Shown piece by piece: positions 45,173-53,340 of a stretch of DNA of 64,000 bases. A model generated the notes under the pieces. The model saw nothing but the letters and a program-made list of their open reading frames with translations. It was not told where the DNA came from and ran no database searches. This DNA is from VAXT01 sp963850415 (lineage in GTDB: Bacteria > Actinomycetota > Thermoleophilia > Gaiellales > Gaiellaceae). The DNA lies in assembly GCA_963850415.1 (NCBI GenBank), contig CAWKLE010000002.1:62001-126000 (forward strand), written 5' to 3'. The position numbers and the translations under genes were made by a program. Within the stretch, counting starts at the first letter, position 1, and each line of letters opens with the position of its first letter.

Positions 45173-46243
45173 TCACGGAAGGTTCAGGGCCTTGACCCGC
45201 CCGCACGCGGCCCAGGCGACCCGCTTGCCCTCGATCGAGAGCCCGATCGGGGTGGCCGTCGCGCGCCACAGAACCGCGGTCTTACCCGCCCGGATCGCGT
45301 AGATCGTCCTGCCGACCCGGAAGACGATTCCGGCCGGGCTGATCGCGAGGTCGGAAGCGCCGGCCATCGTCGTCGCGCCCATGAGTTCGCCCTTCGGGGC
45401 GTTGTACCGCTCGATGACCGTCGTTCCGTCGGCCCGTCCCACGATCACCGCGAGGTTGGGCCACGAGAGCGCCACGTCGCGAACCGTCCCTTGCGGAACG
45501 ACACTGGCGAGCCGGCGGCCGGAGAGGTTGTAGACGTTGACCGGCCCGTTCGGCGCCGCTCCCCAATCGCCATTTTGTTCGTCCTTCAGCACCGCCGGGA
45601 CGACTGCGACCCGGCCGACGGAGGCCGCGATCGCGTACGCCGGGGGAATGCCATGAATGTGAGGCGGGTACCACTTCCGGACGAAGCGATGGACTCCACC
45701 GTCCGCGAGTGACCAGCTGCCGTTCCCCGGCTCGTACGTCACTCTCGCATCTCCGTAGACGATTGTCTGTTCACCGTCAGCAGCTAGCCCGGTGAGGTAC
45801 GTGCCGCCGAAGTCGGTCACACCCGGTGTGTCGACGATCGTCGGTTTCCTCTGACCCGGCTTCGACGTGTAGATCCCCGCCTCACGGGTCATCACGCCTG
45901 CGTACTTGACCCAGACGGCCCTCTTGCCGCCGAGGACGAGCGTGGACGCACTCTGAGCTCCGACCGCCCCTCCGACGCCTGCGTTGCCGAGCACCCAGCT
46001 ACTCCGTCCGGACACGCTGCGGAGGTGGACGACGTAGTGGCGCCCACCGACCCAGGTGATGAAGTCGCCGTCCTGCGCGAACTTGTAGATCGGGCCGTGC
46101 TGGATGACGAGCGTGCGAGGCTTCGCCAGACGGACCGTCGCTCGAGTCGGCTCTGCACCGGCTGAGGCCGCGATGAGCAGGCCGACGAGCGCCACGAGCA
46201 TCGCGTACCAACCGCTTGCTCGGGTGTGCGGTTGCCTTGTCAT
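45173..46243 (-). CDS. Secreted beta-propeller-like protein of unknown function
   Basis: ATG 46243, with AAAGGGGTGAAAGC upstream, starts MTRQPHTRASGWYAMLVALV and a hydrophobic stretch GLLIAASAGA, a signal peptide. About 320 residues of repeating strand pattern follow, with recurring blade-like phrases such as DGDFITWVGGRHYVVHL, GGKRAVWVKYAG, VRDVALSWPNLAVIVGRADG and IEGKRVAWAACGRVKAL. This resembles actinobacterial secreted propellers of the TolB-like or WD-like style. It sits between psuG and the PfkB kinase. No enzymatic residues are evident. Confidence 0.6.
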   Translation of the reverse strand: MTRQPHTRASGWYAMLVALVGLLIAASAGAEPTRATVRLAKPRTLVIQHGPIYKFAQDGDFITWVGGRHYVVHLRSVSGRSSWVLGNAGVGGAVGAQSASTLVLGGKRAVWVKYAGVMTREAGIYTSKPGQRKPTIVDTPGVTDFGGTYLTGLAADGEQTIVYGDARVTYEPGNGSWSLADGGVHRFVRKWYPPHIHGIPPAYAIAASVGRVAVVPAVLKDEQNGDWGAAPNGPVNVYNLSGRRLASVVPQGTVRDVALSWPNLAVIVGRADGTTVIERYNAPKGELMGATTMAGASDLAISPAGIVFRVGRTIYAIRAGKTAVLWRATATPIGLSIEGKRVAWAACGRVKALNLP

Positions 46244-46363
46244 TGCTTTCACCCCTTTGCGTAAATGCTCGCCGAGCGCGTCTGGAACCACATCGGGACC
46301 GGCCCTGAACCCCCAGTGGGTGAGTACCGAGCCCGCTTTCCTTACAACCTTGACCCGTCTTGG

Positions 46364-47179
46364 TCAGATGCCCTGCGCGGGCATTGCGCCGAGCTGGGCG
46401 ACGCATCGAGCCGCAGCCTGTGCCGCGAGCTCCGGGCCGCCGAGGAGGTAGCCGGCCGCGAGCGCGTCTCCTGCTCCGGTCGTGTCGACGACCTCGGCAG
46501 GTGCGGCCGCGTAGTCGGCGGCGTCGACGCTGAACCCCTCGCCACCGCGCTTGAGCACGAGCGTCCCCGGGACCTCTCCTCCGATCGCGGCCAGCTCGCC
46601 CTCGTTCGCGAACACGAGCTCGGGGCCGAGCAGCTCGAGCCGCGAGAGCAGCTTCTCCGGCCCGTACTCGGCGATCCCGGACGCAGATGCGAGGTCGAGG
46701 CTCACCCGGCCTCCCTGAGCCTGCACCGCCCCCGCGGCTTTCGCGGCAGCCTCCTCGATCGGTCGCCGCAGCAGCGAATAGCCGGACAGGTGCAGCCAGT
46801 CGCAGCCGCCGAACCAGCGCACGTCGAGCTCCTCCGCGCGCAGTCCGGGAGCGACGCCGCGGTCGGTGAGCATCGTTCGGCTGCCGTCCGTCGAGACGAG
46901 CGAGACGACGACGCCGTTTCGCCCCTCCTCGACGGGGCCGAGCAGCTCGACACCGTGCCCACGGAGCTCGTTCCCTGCCAGCTCGCCTGCAACGTCCGAG
47001 CCGCGCTTCCCGACGAACCGCGCCTCCGCGCCGAGCTCGGACGCCCAGGCTGCGACGTTCGCCGCCTGTCCGCCGGCGCCGACTCGCGTCTCGGCCGCTC
47101 CCTCGCTCTCGGCGCCGCTCGTGCCGGTCGTGCGGACGACGACGTCGAGCAGCAGATCGCCAAGGGCGCAGAGGCGCAT
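46364..47179 (-). CDS. PfkB-family carbohydrate kinase, probably pseudouridine kinase
   Basis: The start chosen is ATG 47179 (MRLCALGDLLLDVVVR); an upstream in-frame ATG at 47209 would add ten residues. PfkB features are GAGGQAANVAAWASELGAEA (substrate loop) and VVDTTGAGDALAAGYLLGGP with the catalytic Asp and anion hole. The family includes ribokinase, fructokinase and pseudouridine kinase. Because psuG is on the same strand one gene away, PsuK is the best guess. The divergent gene at 47218 begins 38 bases away. Confidence 0.8.
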   Translation of the reverse strand: MRLCALGDLLLDVVVRTTGTSGAESEGAAETRVGAGGQAANVAAWASELGAEARFVGKRGSDVAGELAGNELRGHGVELLGPVEEGRNGVVVSLVSTDGSRTMLTDRGVAPGLRAEELDVRWFGGCDWLHLSGYSLLRRPIEEAAAKAAGAVQAQGGRVSLDLASASGIAEYGPEKLLSRLELLGPELVFANEGELAAIGGEVPGTLVLKRGGEGFSVDAADYAAAPAEVVDTTGAGDALAAGYLLGGPELAAQAAARCVAQLGAMPAQGI

Positions 47180-47217
47180 CGTCAGGATCGTTTCACGAGC
47201 CGCGTACAATCGCGGCC

Positions 47218-47448
47218 ATGGACGGCGCCGATCGGCGGCCGGAGCGGCTCCGCTCGTTTCTCGTCGGCGGCCTGATCGGCGCGTCGGCGGTGATCGCGAC
47301 TGCGCGTCGACGGCGCCGAGCCCGGGCGCGCCGCGCCGCGCCGCACGCCGCGGGGCTTGCCGCGTTCGAGGACGCGCCCTGCCACCAGGAGACGGTCGAG
47401 CGCGAAGCCGCTAGCGCTCGAGCGCCGAAAGAGCCTGGTCGGCGGTGA
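47218..47448 (+). CDS. Small membrane-anchored basic protein
   Basis: ATG 47218 gives 76 residues: MDGADRRPERLRSFLVGGLI, a short helix LVGGLIGASAVIATA, then a run of arginines (RRRRRARARR) and a polar tail. TACAAT lies 7-12 bases before the ATG, so the mRNA may be nearly leaderless. Its end overlaps the convergent glycosyltransferase gene by 38 bases. Function unknown. Confidence 0.5.
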   Translation: MDGADRRPERLRSFLVGGLIGASAVIATARRRRRARARRAAPHAAGLAAFEDAPCHQETVEREAASARAPKEPGRR

Positions 47449-49033
47449 GCAGGTTCACGTCCGCGTCGCCGCTGCCGAGCGACCTCCCGAGGATCTGGGC
47501 CTGCCGTGTCTCGAGCAGGAACTCCATCGGCGTCCGCGTCGGCTGCTTGCTGCGGATGACGAGGAACGGCCCGAAGGCGCGCGCATCGAAGACCGACCTG
47601 GGATTCGGGTAGCGCAGCGGAATCGTCAGCTTCTGCGTGAAGTTGTTGGTGTCGCTCGCGTCGAAGACCCAGACACCGCGGCCGAGCGTGTGGGCCTCCC
47701 GGAGTGACCTCAGCGCGAGCTTGGGGTCCGCCCGGGGGATCACGGTCTCCGGGAACCCTGAGCGGTCTCGCTGCCAGCCTCCGAGGTAGAGCGGGTCGTA
47801 CCCGAAGAGGACGTCGTCGGGTTGGGCGGTCCGCGCGAGCCAGTCGGACCCTGCCTCGCGAGCCTCGACTCGCGTTCCGGGCTCGCCTTCGTACAGCGGA
47901 GCCGTCTTGTCCCAGCCCCATGCGACCTCCGCGCTCATCAGGAGGACGAGCGTGGCGACGAGCACCGGCGTCCGCTTGCGCGAGAGGTCGATCAGCCCGA
48001 GCGCGACGAGCAGCGCGAAGAACGGCAGCACGAAGATCAGGTGGCGCGACTCGGGCGACGTCGACTGGCCGAACCGCGCGAGGACGAACGCCGCGGTCGG
48101 CACGAGCACGACGCACGCCGTCAGCAGAGCCGCGTCGCGGTTCCGGAGCCACAGCGCACGTGCGCCGACGACCGCGACGACGAGGACGGCGATCACGATC
48201 GGCGTGAAGCCAGCCGTGAAATCGCCCGCGACCCGGTAGAGGTACGCGAGCACCGCGCCCGGCCCGTCGAGCTTCTGCCCACCCGTCCCGACGCCGACGT
48301 CGAAGCGGCCGGCGAGGACGTGGTCGCTGTACCAGAAGGGCGACCCGAGGACGGCGACGGCGGCGATCGCGACGAACGCCGTCCGCGTGCGCGCGCGCGC
48401 GAGTACATAGACGACCTGCGTGGCGAGCACGAGGGCTCCGTAGGGGTGCGTCGCGACCGTCGCCAGGATCGCGACCGCCCACAGCGCCCAGCGCCGCCAG
48501 CCTCCCGTCGCGACCGCGGCCAGGAAGGCGAGGTACGAGAGCGCGCTCGTGAGCAGGAAGAGGCTGTACATCCGCCCGTAGATCCCGTGGAAGAGGAGCA
48601 TCCAGCTCGCCGAGACGAGGGCGATGGTCACGAGCGCCGCAGTCCGCCCGGCGAGTCGTGCGCCGAGGAGCGCCACGACCGGAATCGACGCGACCGCGAA
48701 CAGCGCCGAGAAGAGCCGCAGACCGACGAGGCTGCCGCCCAGGTGGGCCACGATCCACGCGAAGAGAAAATGGAGCGGCGCGCCGCCGCGCTCGGTCTGG
48801 ACGGTCTTGAACAGCCCGCCCAGCGACTTGCGGCCGACGAAGAGCGCGAGCGTCTCGTCCTCGTGCGGCGGCCAGGCGGTCAGACGCGCGAGCAAGAACA
48901 CTGCGACGGCCGTCGTGCACCCGCTGACGCCGAGCCAGAACGTCCTTAGGCCGAGCTCGGCCGCGGGCTCCGCGAAGGCGCGGGCGTAGGGCTCTGGCCG
49001 GCCCGGCGACACCTCACTCGTTCGCGTTGCCAA
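47411..49033 (-). CDS. GT39/ArnT-like membrane glycosyltransferase
   Basis: The 540-residue protein has about ten membrane helices. Its first outer loop carries WPPHEDETLALFVG, the acidic pair (Glu/Asp) expected for lipid-linked sugar transferases of the PMT/ArnT group. HGIYGRMYSLFLL and GGAPLHFLFAWIVAHLGG are further loops of that fold. The C-terminal 150 residues form a soluble domain. Such enzymes use polyprenyl-phosphate sugars to modify lipids or proteins outside the cell. The frame is clean. Confidence 0.8.
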   Translation of the reverse strand: MATRTSEVSPGRPEPYARAFAEPAAELGLRTFWLGVSGCTTAVAVFLLARLTAWPPHEDETLALFVGRKSLGGLFKTVQTERGGAPLHFLFAWIVAHLGGSLVGLRLFSALFAVASIPVVALLGARLAGRTAALVTIALVSASWMLLFHGIYGRMYSLFLLTSALSYLAFLAAVATGGWRRWALWAVAILATVATHPYGALVLATQVVYVLARARTRTAFVAIAAVAVLGSPFWYSDHVLAGRFDVGVGTGGQKLDGPGAVLAYLYRVAGDFTAGFTPIVIAVLVVAVVGARALWLRNRDAALLTACVVLVPTAAFVLARFGQSTSPESRHLIFVLPFFALLVALGLIDLSRKRTPVLVATLVLLMSAEVAWGWDKTAPLYEGEPGTRVEAREAGSDWLARTAQPDDVLFGYDPLYLGGWQRDRSGFPETVIPRADPKLALRSLREAHTLGRGVWVFDASDTNNFTQKLTIPLRYPNPRSVFDARAFGPFLVIRSKQPTRTPMEFLLETRQAQILGRSLGSGDADVNLLTADQALSALER

Positions 49034-49100
49034 GGGCGCGAAGCTAGCACGGGAATCGAATCGGGGAGTGTCGCCTGGGGGCGAAGCTAAGCTCCGTCTG

Positions 49101-49406
49101 GTGCCGATTTACGAATACAAGTGCCCGAAAGGGCATGTCTTCGAGGTCTTCCAGAGGATGACCGACGACCCGGCGGAGGTCTGCGAAGTCTGCGGCGAGA
49201 GCCCTGTCCAGCGGGTCCTGTACCCGGTCGCGGTCCATTTCAAGGGCTCCGGCTTCTACTCGACCGATTACGGCCGGGGCTCGCGCAAGTCCTCGCGCGA
49301 CGGCGACAAGCAGAGCGAATCGTCCGGCGACAAGGGTGACAAGGGCGACAAGGGTGACAAGGGCGAGAAGAAGGACAAGGACGTCAAGAAGGTGGCCGAG
49401 AGCTAG
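49101..49406 (+). CDS. FmdB-type zinc-ribbon protein with a KGD-repeat tail
   Basis: GTG 49101 starts VPIYEYKCPKGHVFEVFQRM, the FmdB signature; CPKGH and CEVCGESP give the four zinc ligands. PVAVHFKGSGFYSTDYGRGS follows, as in standard members. The end is an unusual lysine/glycine/aspartate tail of four KGD units (GDKGDKGDKGDKGEKKDK). FmdB proteins are thought to be regulators, but direct data are few. The frame is intact. Confidence 0.85.
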   Translation: MPIYEYKCPKGHVFEVFQRMTDDPAEVCEVCGESPVQRVLYPVAVHFKGSGFYSTDYGRGSRKSSRDGDKQSESSGDKGDKGDKGDKGEKKDKDVKKVAES

Positions 49407-49415
49407 GAGGGCCGT

Positions 49416-50576
49416 CTACGGGCAGCCCGAGCCGTACGTCGAGCCGGGCAGGGGCGGCTGCGGCGCCGAGCGGCCGAGGAACGCCGCGATCGTCCGCCGG
49501 GCCTCCTCGTCCGGCTGCAGGTAGCCGCCGCCGAATCCGGTCGGCGTTCCACCGAGCCGGCAGTGAAGCTCGTTCCCGCTCCGCTTCTTGACGAGGGCGA
49601 GCTGCATCATCTGACCGGCCGTGAGGTCGGTCGTCAGCGGCTTCATCACGTCGTCTCCGATCCACGGCAGCTTGACCAGCACGCCGAGGCCCGTCAGCTT
49701 CCCGAGCAGCGCCTGGATCACCGCCTGCTGGCGCTCGGTACGGGTGACGTCGCTCTCCCGCGGGTTCAGCTTGTTCTCGCGGATCCGCGAGTAGACGCGG
49801 GCGCGATGCCCGTCCATGTGCTGCATGCCCTTCGCGAAGCGCCAGCCCTGCCAGCGGTCACAGCGCGCCTGGGTCGAATAGGGGCAGTCGAACTTGTTCG
49901 AGAGGATCGGCGCGGGCACGTTGATGTCCACGCCGCCGACCTTGTCGATCACCTTCGTGAAGGCGTCGAAGTCGACGATCACGACGTGGTTGACCTCGAC
50001 GTCCGTGAAGCCGCGGACGGTCTTGATCGCGAGCGCAGGCCCGCCGATCTGGAACGCGGAGTTGATCTTGTCGTAGCCGTGCCCGGGGACGTTGACGCGG
50101 AGATCGCGCGGGATCGAGAGGTAGTTGAGGCGGCCCTTGCCCGGGTCGGTCCGCAGCAGCATCATCGAGTCCGAGCGCTCGAAGCTCGTCCGGTACCCGA
50201 TCTTCGAGGAGTGGTCGGTGCCGAGCAGGAGGATCACGCTCGGATGCGTGAGCATGAGCCCGCTCTGAGGCACGAGGGCGGCTTTCGCCGAGGTGGGCAG
50301 CCGCTTGTTCGCGGCCTTCGCGCCGCTGTGCAGGGAGAGGTAGCTCGCGACGCCCCAGACGAGCACGAGGACGAGGAAGGACGCGAGGCCGATCCCGATC
50401 CAGCGCCCCCAGTTGCGCTCGCGCTTCGTCTTCGGCTGCTTGGGCCCCGGGCCCTTGAACCGGTCCGGCCGGCGGTCGGTCCGGGCCGGTGCGCGTTCCG
50501 GCGCGCCGAGCGTCGGCACTCGCCCCTTGACGCGACCTCCTCGGTAGACGCGATAGGGCTTCTCTCCTTGCGCCAT
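49416..50576 (-). CDS. LytR-CpsA-Psr family cell-wall glycopolymer ligase
   Basis: ATG 50576 gives 386 residues. A cytoplasmic tail is followed by one helix (WGRWIGIGLASFLVLVLVWG) and the LCP domain: ILLLGTDHSSKIGYRTSFER, RSDSMMLLRTDPGKGRLNYL, SIPRDLRVNVPGHGYDKINS, and later GKGMQHMDGHRARVYSRIRE. The conserved Asp and Arg residues bind the pyrophosphate of the lipid donor. Such enzymes attach teichoic-acid-like or arabinogalactan polymers to peptidoglycan. It is divergent from the ROK gene across 21 bases. Confidence 0.9.
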   Translation of the reverse strand: MAQGEKPYRVYRGGRVKGRVPTLGAPERAPARTDRRPDRFKGPGPKQPKTKRERNWGRWIGIGLASFLVLVLVWGVASYLSLHSGAKAANKRLPTSAKAALVPQSGLMLTHPSVILLLGTDHSSKIGYRTSFERSDSMMLLRTDPGKGRLNYLSIPRDLRVNVPGHGYDKINSAFQIGGPALAIKTVRGFTDVEVNHVVIVDFDAFTKVIDKVGGVDINVPAPILSNKFDCPYSTQARCDRWQGWRFAKGMQHMDGHRARVYSRIRENKLNPRESDVTRTERQQAVIQALLGKLTGLGVLVKLPWIGDDVMKPLTTDLTAGQMMQLALVKKRSGNELHCRLGGTPTGFGGGYLQPDEEARRTIAAFLGRSAPQPPLPGSTYGSGCP

Positions 50577-50597
50577 TCGGCGGCGTATCGTAGCCGC

Positions 50598-51497
50598 GTG
50601 GCAGAGCTGGCCATCGGTATCGACGTCGGCGGGACGAAGATCGCGGCCGGGGTGATTGACCGCGACGGTCAGATCCAACGGCGGATCGAGCGGCCCACGC
50701 CCACCGAGTCCCGCGACGAGTTCCTCGAGCTGCTCGACGAGATCGTCGACCAGCTTCGGGTCGAGCGCGTGGCCGCGATCGGCTTCGGGCTCCCGTCGAC
50801 GATCGACCAGCGCACCGGTCGCGTCGTCGGCTCGGTCCACGTACCGCTCGCCGACTTTGACTTTCGCGACCATGCCGCCGAGCGCTACTCCGTCCCGGTC
50901 GCGCTGGACAACGACGGCAACGCGGCCGCGATCGCCGAGTGGAAGATCGGCGCGGGGAAGGGCTCGAGCCACATGGTCATGCTCACGCTGGGGACGGGCG
51001 TCGGCGGCGGGCTGATCCTCGACGGCAAGCCGTATCGCGGCTACGTCGGAGCCAGCGCCGAAATCGGGCACATGGTGCTCGAGTACGGCGGCGCGCCGTG
51101 CAGCGGCAACTGCACGGGACATGGCCATTTCGAGCAGGTTTCGTCGGGCGGTGCCGCGGATCGGAGGGCCGTGGAGCTGCTCGGCCCCGACGCAACCGGC
51201 CGCGAGCTCGTCGGCGCAGCGCGCGCGGGGAACCAGGAGGCGCTGGAGGCGATCCGCGACATCGGGCGCAAGCTCGGCGCGGCTCTCGGCTCGCTGGTCA
51301 ACGTCTTCAACCCCGAGGTGATCGTGATCGGAGGCGGGTTCAGCCAGGCCCGCGACCTCTTCCTCGAGCCCGCGCTGGAGACGATGAAGGTCGAAGCGCT
51401 CGCTCCGGGCCGGGATCTCGTCCGGGTCGTTCCGGCGCTGCTCGGCCCCGATGCAGGCCTCGTCGGAGCGGGGTTCGTCGGGTTCGAGGCGCTCTAG
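50598..51497 (+). CDS. ROK-family glucokinase
   Basis: GTG 50598 begins VAELAIGIDVGGTKIAAGVI, the ATP loop. LDNDGNAAAIAEW, MLTLGTGVGGGLILDG and the ROK signature region GASAEIGHMVLEYGGAPCSG followed by NCTGHGHFEQVSSG are present, with His as zinc ligand and a Cys/His-variant of the usual CxCGxxGCxE. Actinobacterial glucokinases of this group phosphorylate glucose with ATP or polyphosphate. The frame is clean and the next gene begins three bases after the stop. Confidence 0.87.
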   Translation: MAELAIGIDVGGTKIAAGVIDRDGQIQRRIERPTPTESRDEFLELLDEIVDQLRVERVAAIGFGLPSTIDQRTGRVVGSVHVPLADFDFRDHAAERYSVPVALDNDGNAAAIAEWKIGAGKGSSHMVMLTLGTGVGGGLILDGKPYRGYVGASAEIGHMVLEYGGAPCSGNCTGHGHFEQVSSGGAADRRAVELLGPDATGRELVGAARAGNQEALEAIRDIGRKLGAALGSLVNVFNPEVIVIGGGFSQARDLFLEPALETMKVEALAPGRDLVRVVPALLGPDAGLVGAGFVGFEAL

Positions 51498-51499
51498 GT

Positions 51500-52300
51500 T
51501 TGCTCGCAATCTGCGCGACGCCGATCGGGAACCTCGAGGACGTGACGCTGCGCGTGCTCCGCGAGCTGGCGGAGGCGGATCTCGTCCTCTGCGAGGACAC
51601 GCGGCGGACGAAGGTCTTGCTCGAGCGCCACGGAATCGACGCGAAGCTCCTCAGCTACCACGAGCACAACGAGGCTGAGCGGACCGCGCAGCTGCTTCCT
51701 CGGCTCGAGGCCGGCGAGCGGATCGCGCTTGCCTCGGATGCGGGGCTGCCCGGGGTCAGCGATCCGGGCGCGCGCCTGATCGAAGCGGCGCTGGAGGCGG
51801 GACTGCAGGTGACGGTGCTACCGGGGCCGTCCGCGGTGGAGACGGCGCTCGTCGCGAGCGGGCTCGTCGGCGAGCGGTACCAGTTCCTCGGGTACCTGCC
51901 GCGGACCGAGAACGCTCGAGCGGCGCTCTGGAGCGAGCTCGCCGCCTGGCCGCACTCGGCCGTCGCGTTCGAGTCTCCACGCAGGCTGCCGGCCAGCCTT
52001 CGCTCGCTCGCCGTCGCGCTGCCGGAGCGGCCGGTCGCGGTGTGCCGTGAACTGACCAAACGCTTCGAGGAGGTCGCGCGCGGGACCGCCTCGGAAATCG
52101 CTGAGCGGTTCCCGGAGCCTCCCCGTGGCGAGATCACCGTCGTCGTCGGCCCAGGAGAGTTGGAGCGCGCGGCCGAGGCGGACGCGCTCGCCGCGGTCTC
52201 GGAGCTCGTCGCGGCCGGCGTCGGCCGGCGGACCGCCGCCGATCTCGTCGCGCGCCTGACCCGGCACTCGCGCAACCGCCTCTACCGCGCCTCGCTGTAA
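51500..52300 (+). CDS. rsmI: 16S rRNA (cytidine-2'-O-)-methyltransferase RsmI
   Basis: TTG 51500 gives LLAICATPIGNLEDVTLRVL, the RsmI opening. ADLVLCEDTRRTKVLLERHG and ALASDAGLPGVSDPGARLIE are the family SAM-loop segments, and VLPGPSAVETALVASGL closes the fold. The enzyme methylates the 2'-O of C1402 in 16S rRNA. It lies three bases after the ROK gene, so both share a transcript. The frame is intact. Confidence 0.92.
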   Translation: MLAICATPIGNLEDVTLRVLRELAEADLVLCEDTRRTKVLLERHGIDAKLLSYHEHNEAERTAQLLPRLEAGERIALASDAGLPGVSDPGARLIEAALEAGLQVTVLPGPSAVETALVASGLVGERYQFLGYLPRTENARAALWSELAAWPHSAVAFESPRRLPASLRSLAVALPERPVAVCRELTKRFEEVARGTASEIAERFPEPPRGEITVVVGPGELERAAEADALAAVSELVAAGVGRRTAADLVARLTRHSRNRLYRASL

Positions 52301-52341
52301 CCTGATTTGACAACAGCCGAGCGCCACGGTACTCTGGCCGC

Positions 52342-53340
52342 ATGGTTTGCAGATCAGGCAACATCCTCCTCGCAGCGCTGATCTCCGCGCTCGTGCTCTC
52401 GCCGGGAGCTTCGGCGTGGGCGTGGCCCGTTGCCGGGCCCGTGCTGAGACCATTCGTCTCAGACGGCGAGCCGTACGGGGGCGGGCAGCATCGCGGGATC
52501 GACATCGGCGCTCCGATGGGCTCGGACGTCCGGTCGGCCACGAGCGGGGTCGTCGCCTTCGCGGGGCGACTGCCGCGACAAGGGTTGTGTCTGACGGTTC
52601 GGACTGCGGACGGCTGGTCGGTGACGCTCGTCCACCTGGGCTCGATCGGGGTGACCGTGGGAACCCAGGTCGGCGAGGGCGACGTCGTGGGCACGATCGG
52701 CCCGAGCGGCGAGCCCGAGGGAACGGAGCCGTACGTCTACCTGGGCATCCGCCTCACCGCGGACCCGAACGGCTACGTCGACCCCGTGACGCTTCTGCCT
52801 CCCCGACAGCCGCCGGAGCAGCCACCCCCGGTGCAGCAACCGCCGCCGGTGCAGGCTGCGGCTCCGCCCGTAGCCGCGCGGCGCGCGGTTCCATCACGCC
52901 ACGCGCCCCGTCGGTACGCGGCGCCGGAACAGGGCCGAGCGGCGGATCGATCCGCGGTGAAGCCGCGAGTTGCGGCCCGGAAGCAGGCAAGCACGGCGAC
53001 GACTCCTCGTACCCCTGGTGTGCGAGCACAGAATGTTCGACATCCGCGAGCTCGAGCCCGTGGTCGTGCTCATGCCTCTCGCGCTCGGACTCGCGTGAAC
53101 CGGACGCGAGCGCGCGAACCGCGGGCGCTCCGCGGCGCAGCGGACCTGCGCCGTCCTCCCGCCGCGACGATGCCCGTGGTTCCCGTCGCGCGGGTGCGGC
53201 CGACGCGTTCGAGGCGGCTGCTCCTGGTCCCTCTCGGCGCGGTCGGCCTCGTGCTCGTGGCGCTCGGCGTCGCCGGCCGGCGACGTCACCGGCGCCGTGT
53301 CGCGCGCCGATTCGCGCAGGCGCCCCTCCGTAAGATGTCC
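52342..53340 (+). CDS. LytM/M23-like secreted protein, probably catalytically dead
   Basis: A signal peptide (ILLAALISALVLSPGASAWA) leads to an M23 fold: GGGQHRGIDIGAPMGSDV (His 50, Asp 54) and VTLVHLGSIGVTVGTQVGEG (His 98) are preserved. The HxH motif that supplies a zinc ligand and catalytic His is replaced by YVYLGIR (131-137). A proline-rich linker, an Arg/Ala-rich spacer and a C-terminal helix (RRLLLVPLGAVGLVLVALGV) with a basic tail follow. It probably binds cell wall or activates an amidase without cutting. The exact end is unclear, since the frame stays open into metG. Confidence 0.75.

Noticed and set aside
49416..51509. Minus-strand frame extending far upstream of the LCP gene
   Set aside because: Beyond 50576 it is antisense to the ROK kinase, whose motifs are intact; only the LCP part is real.
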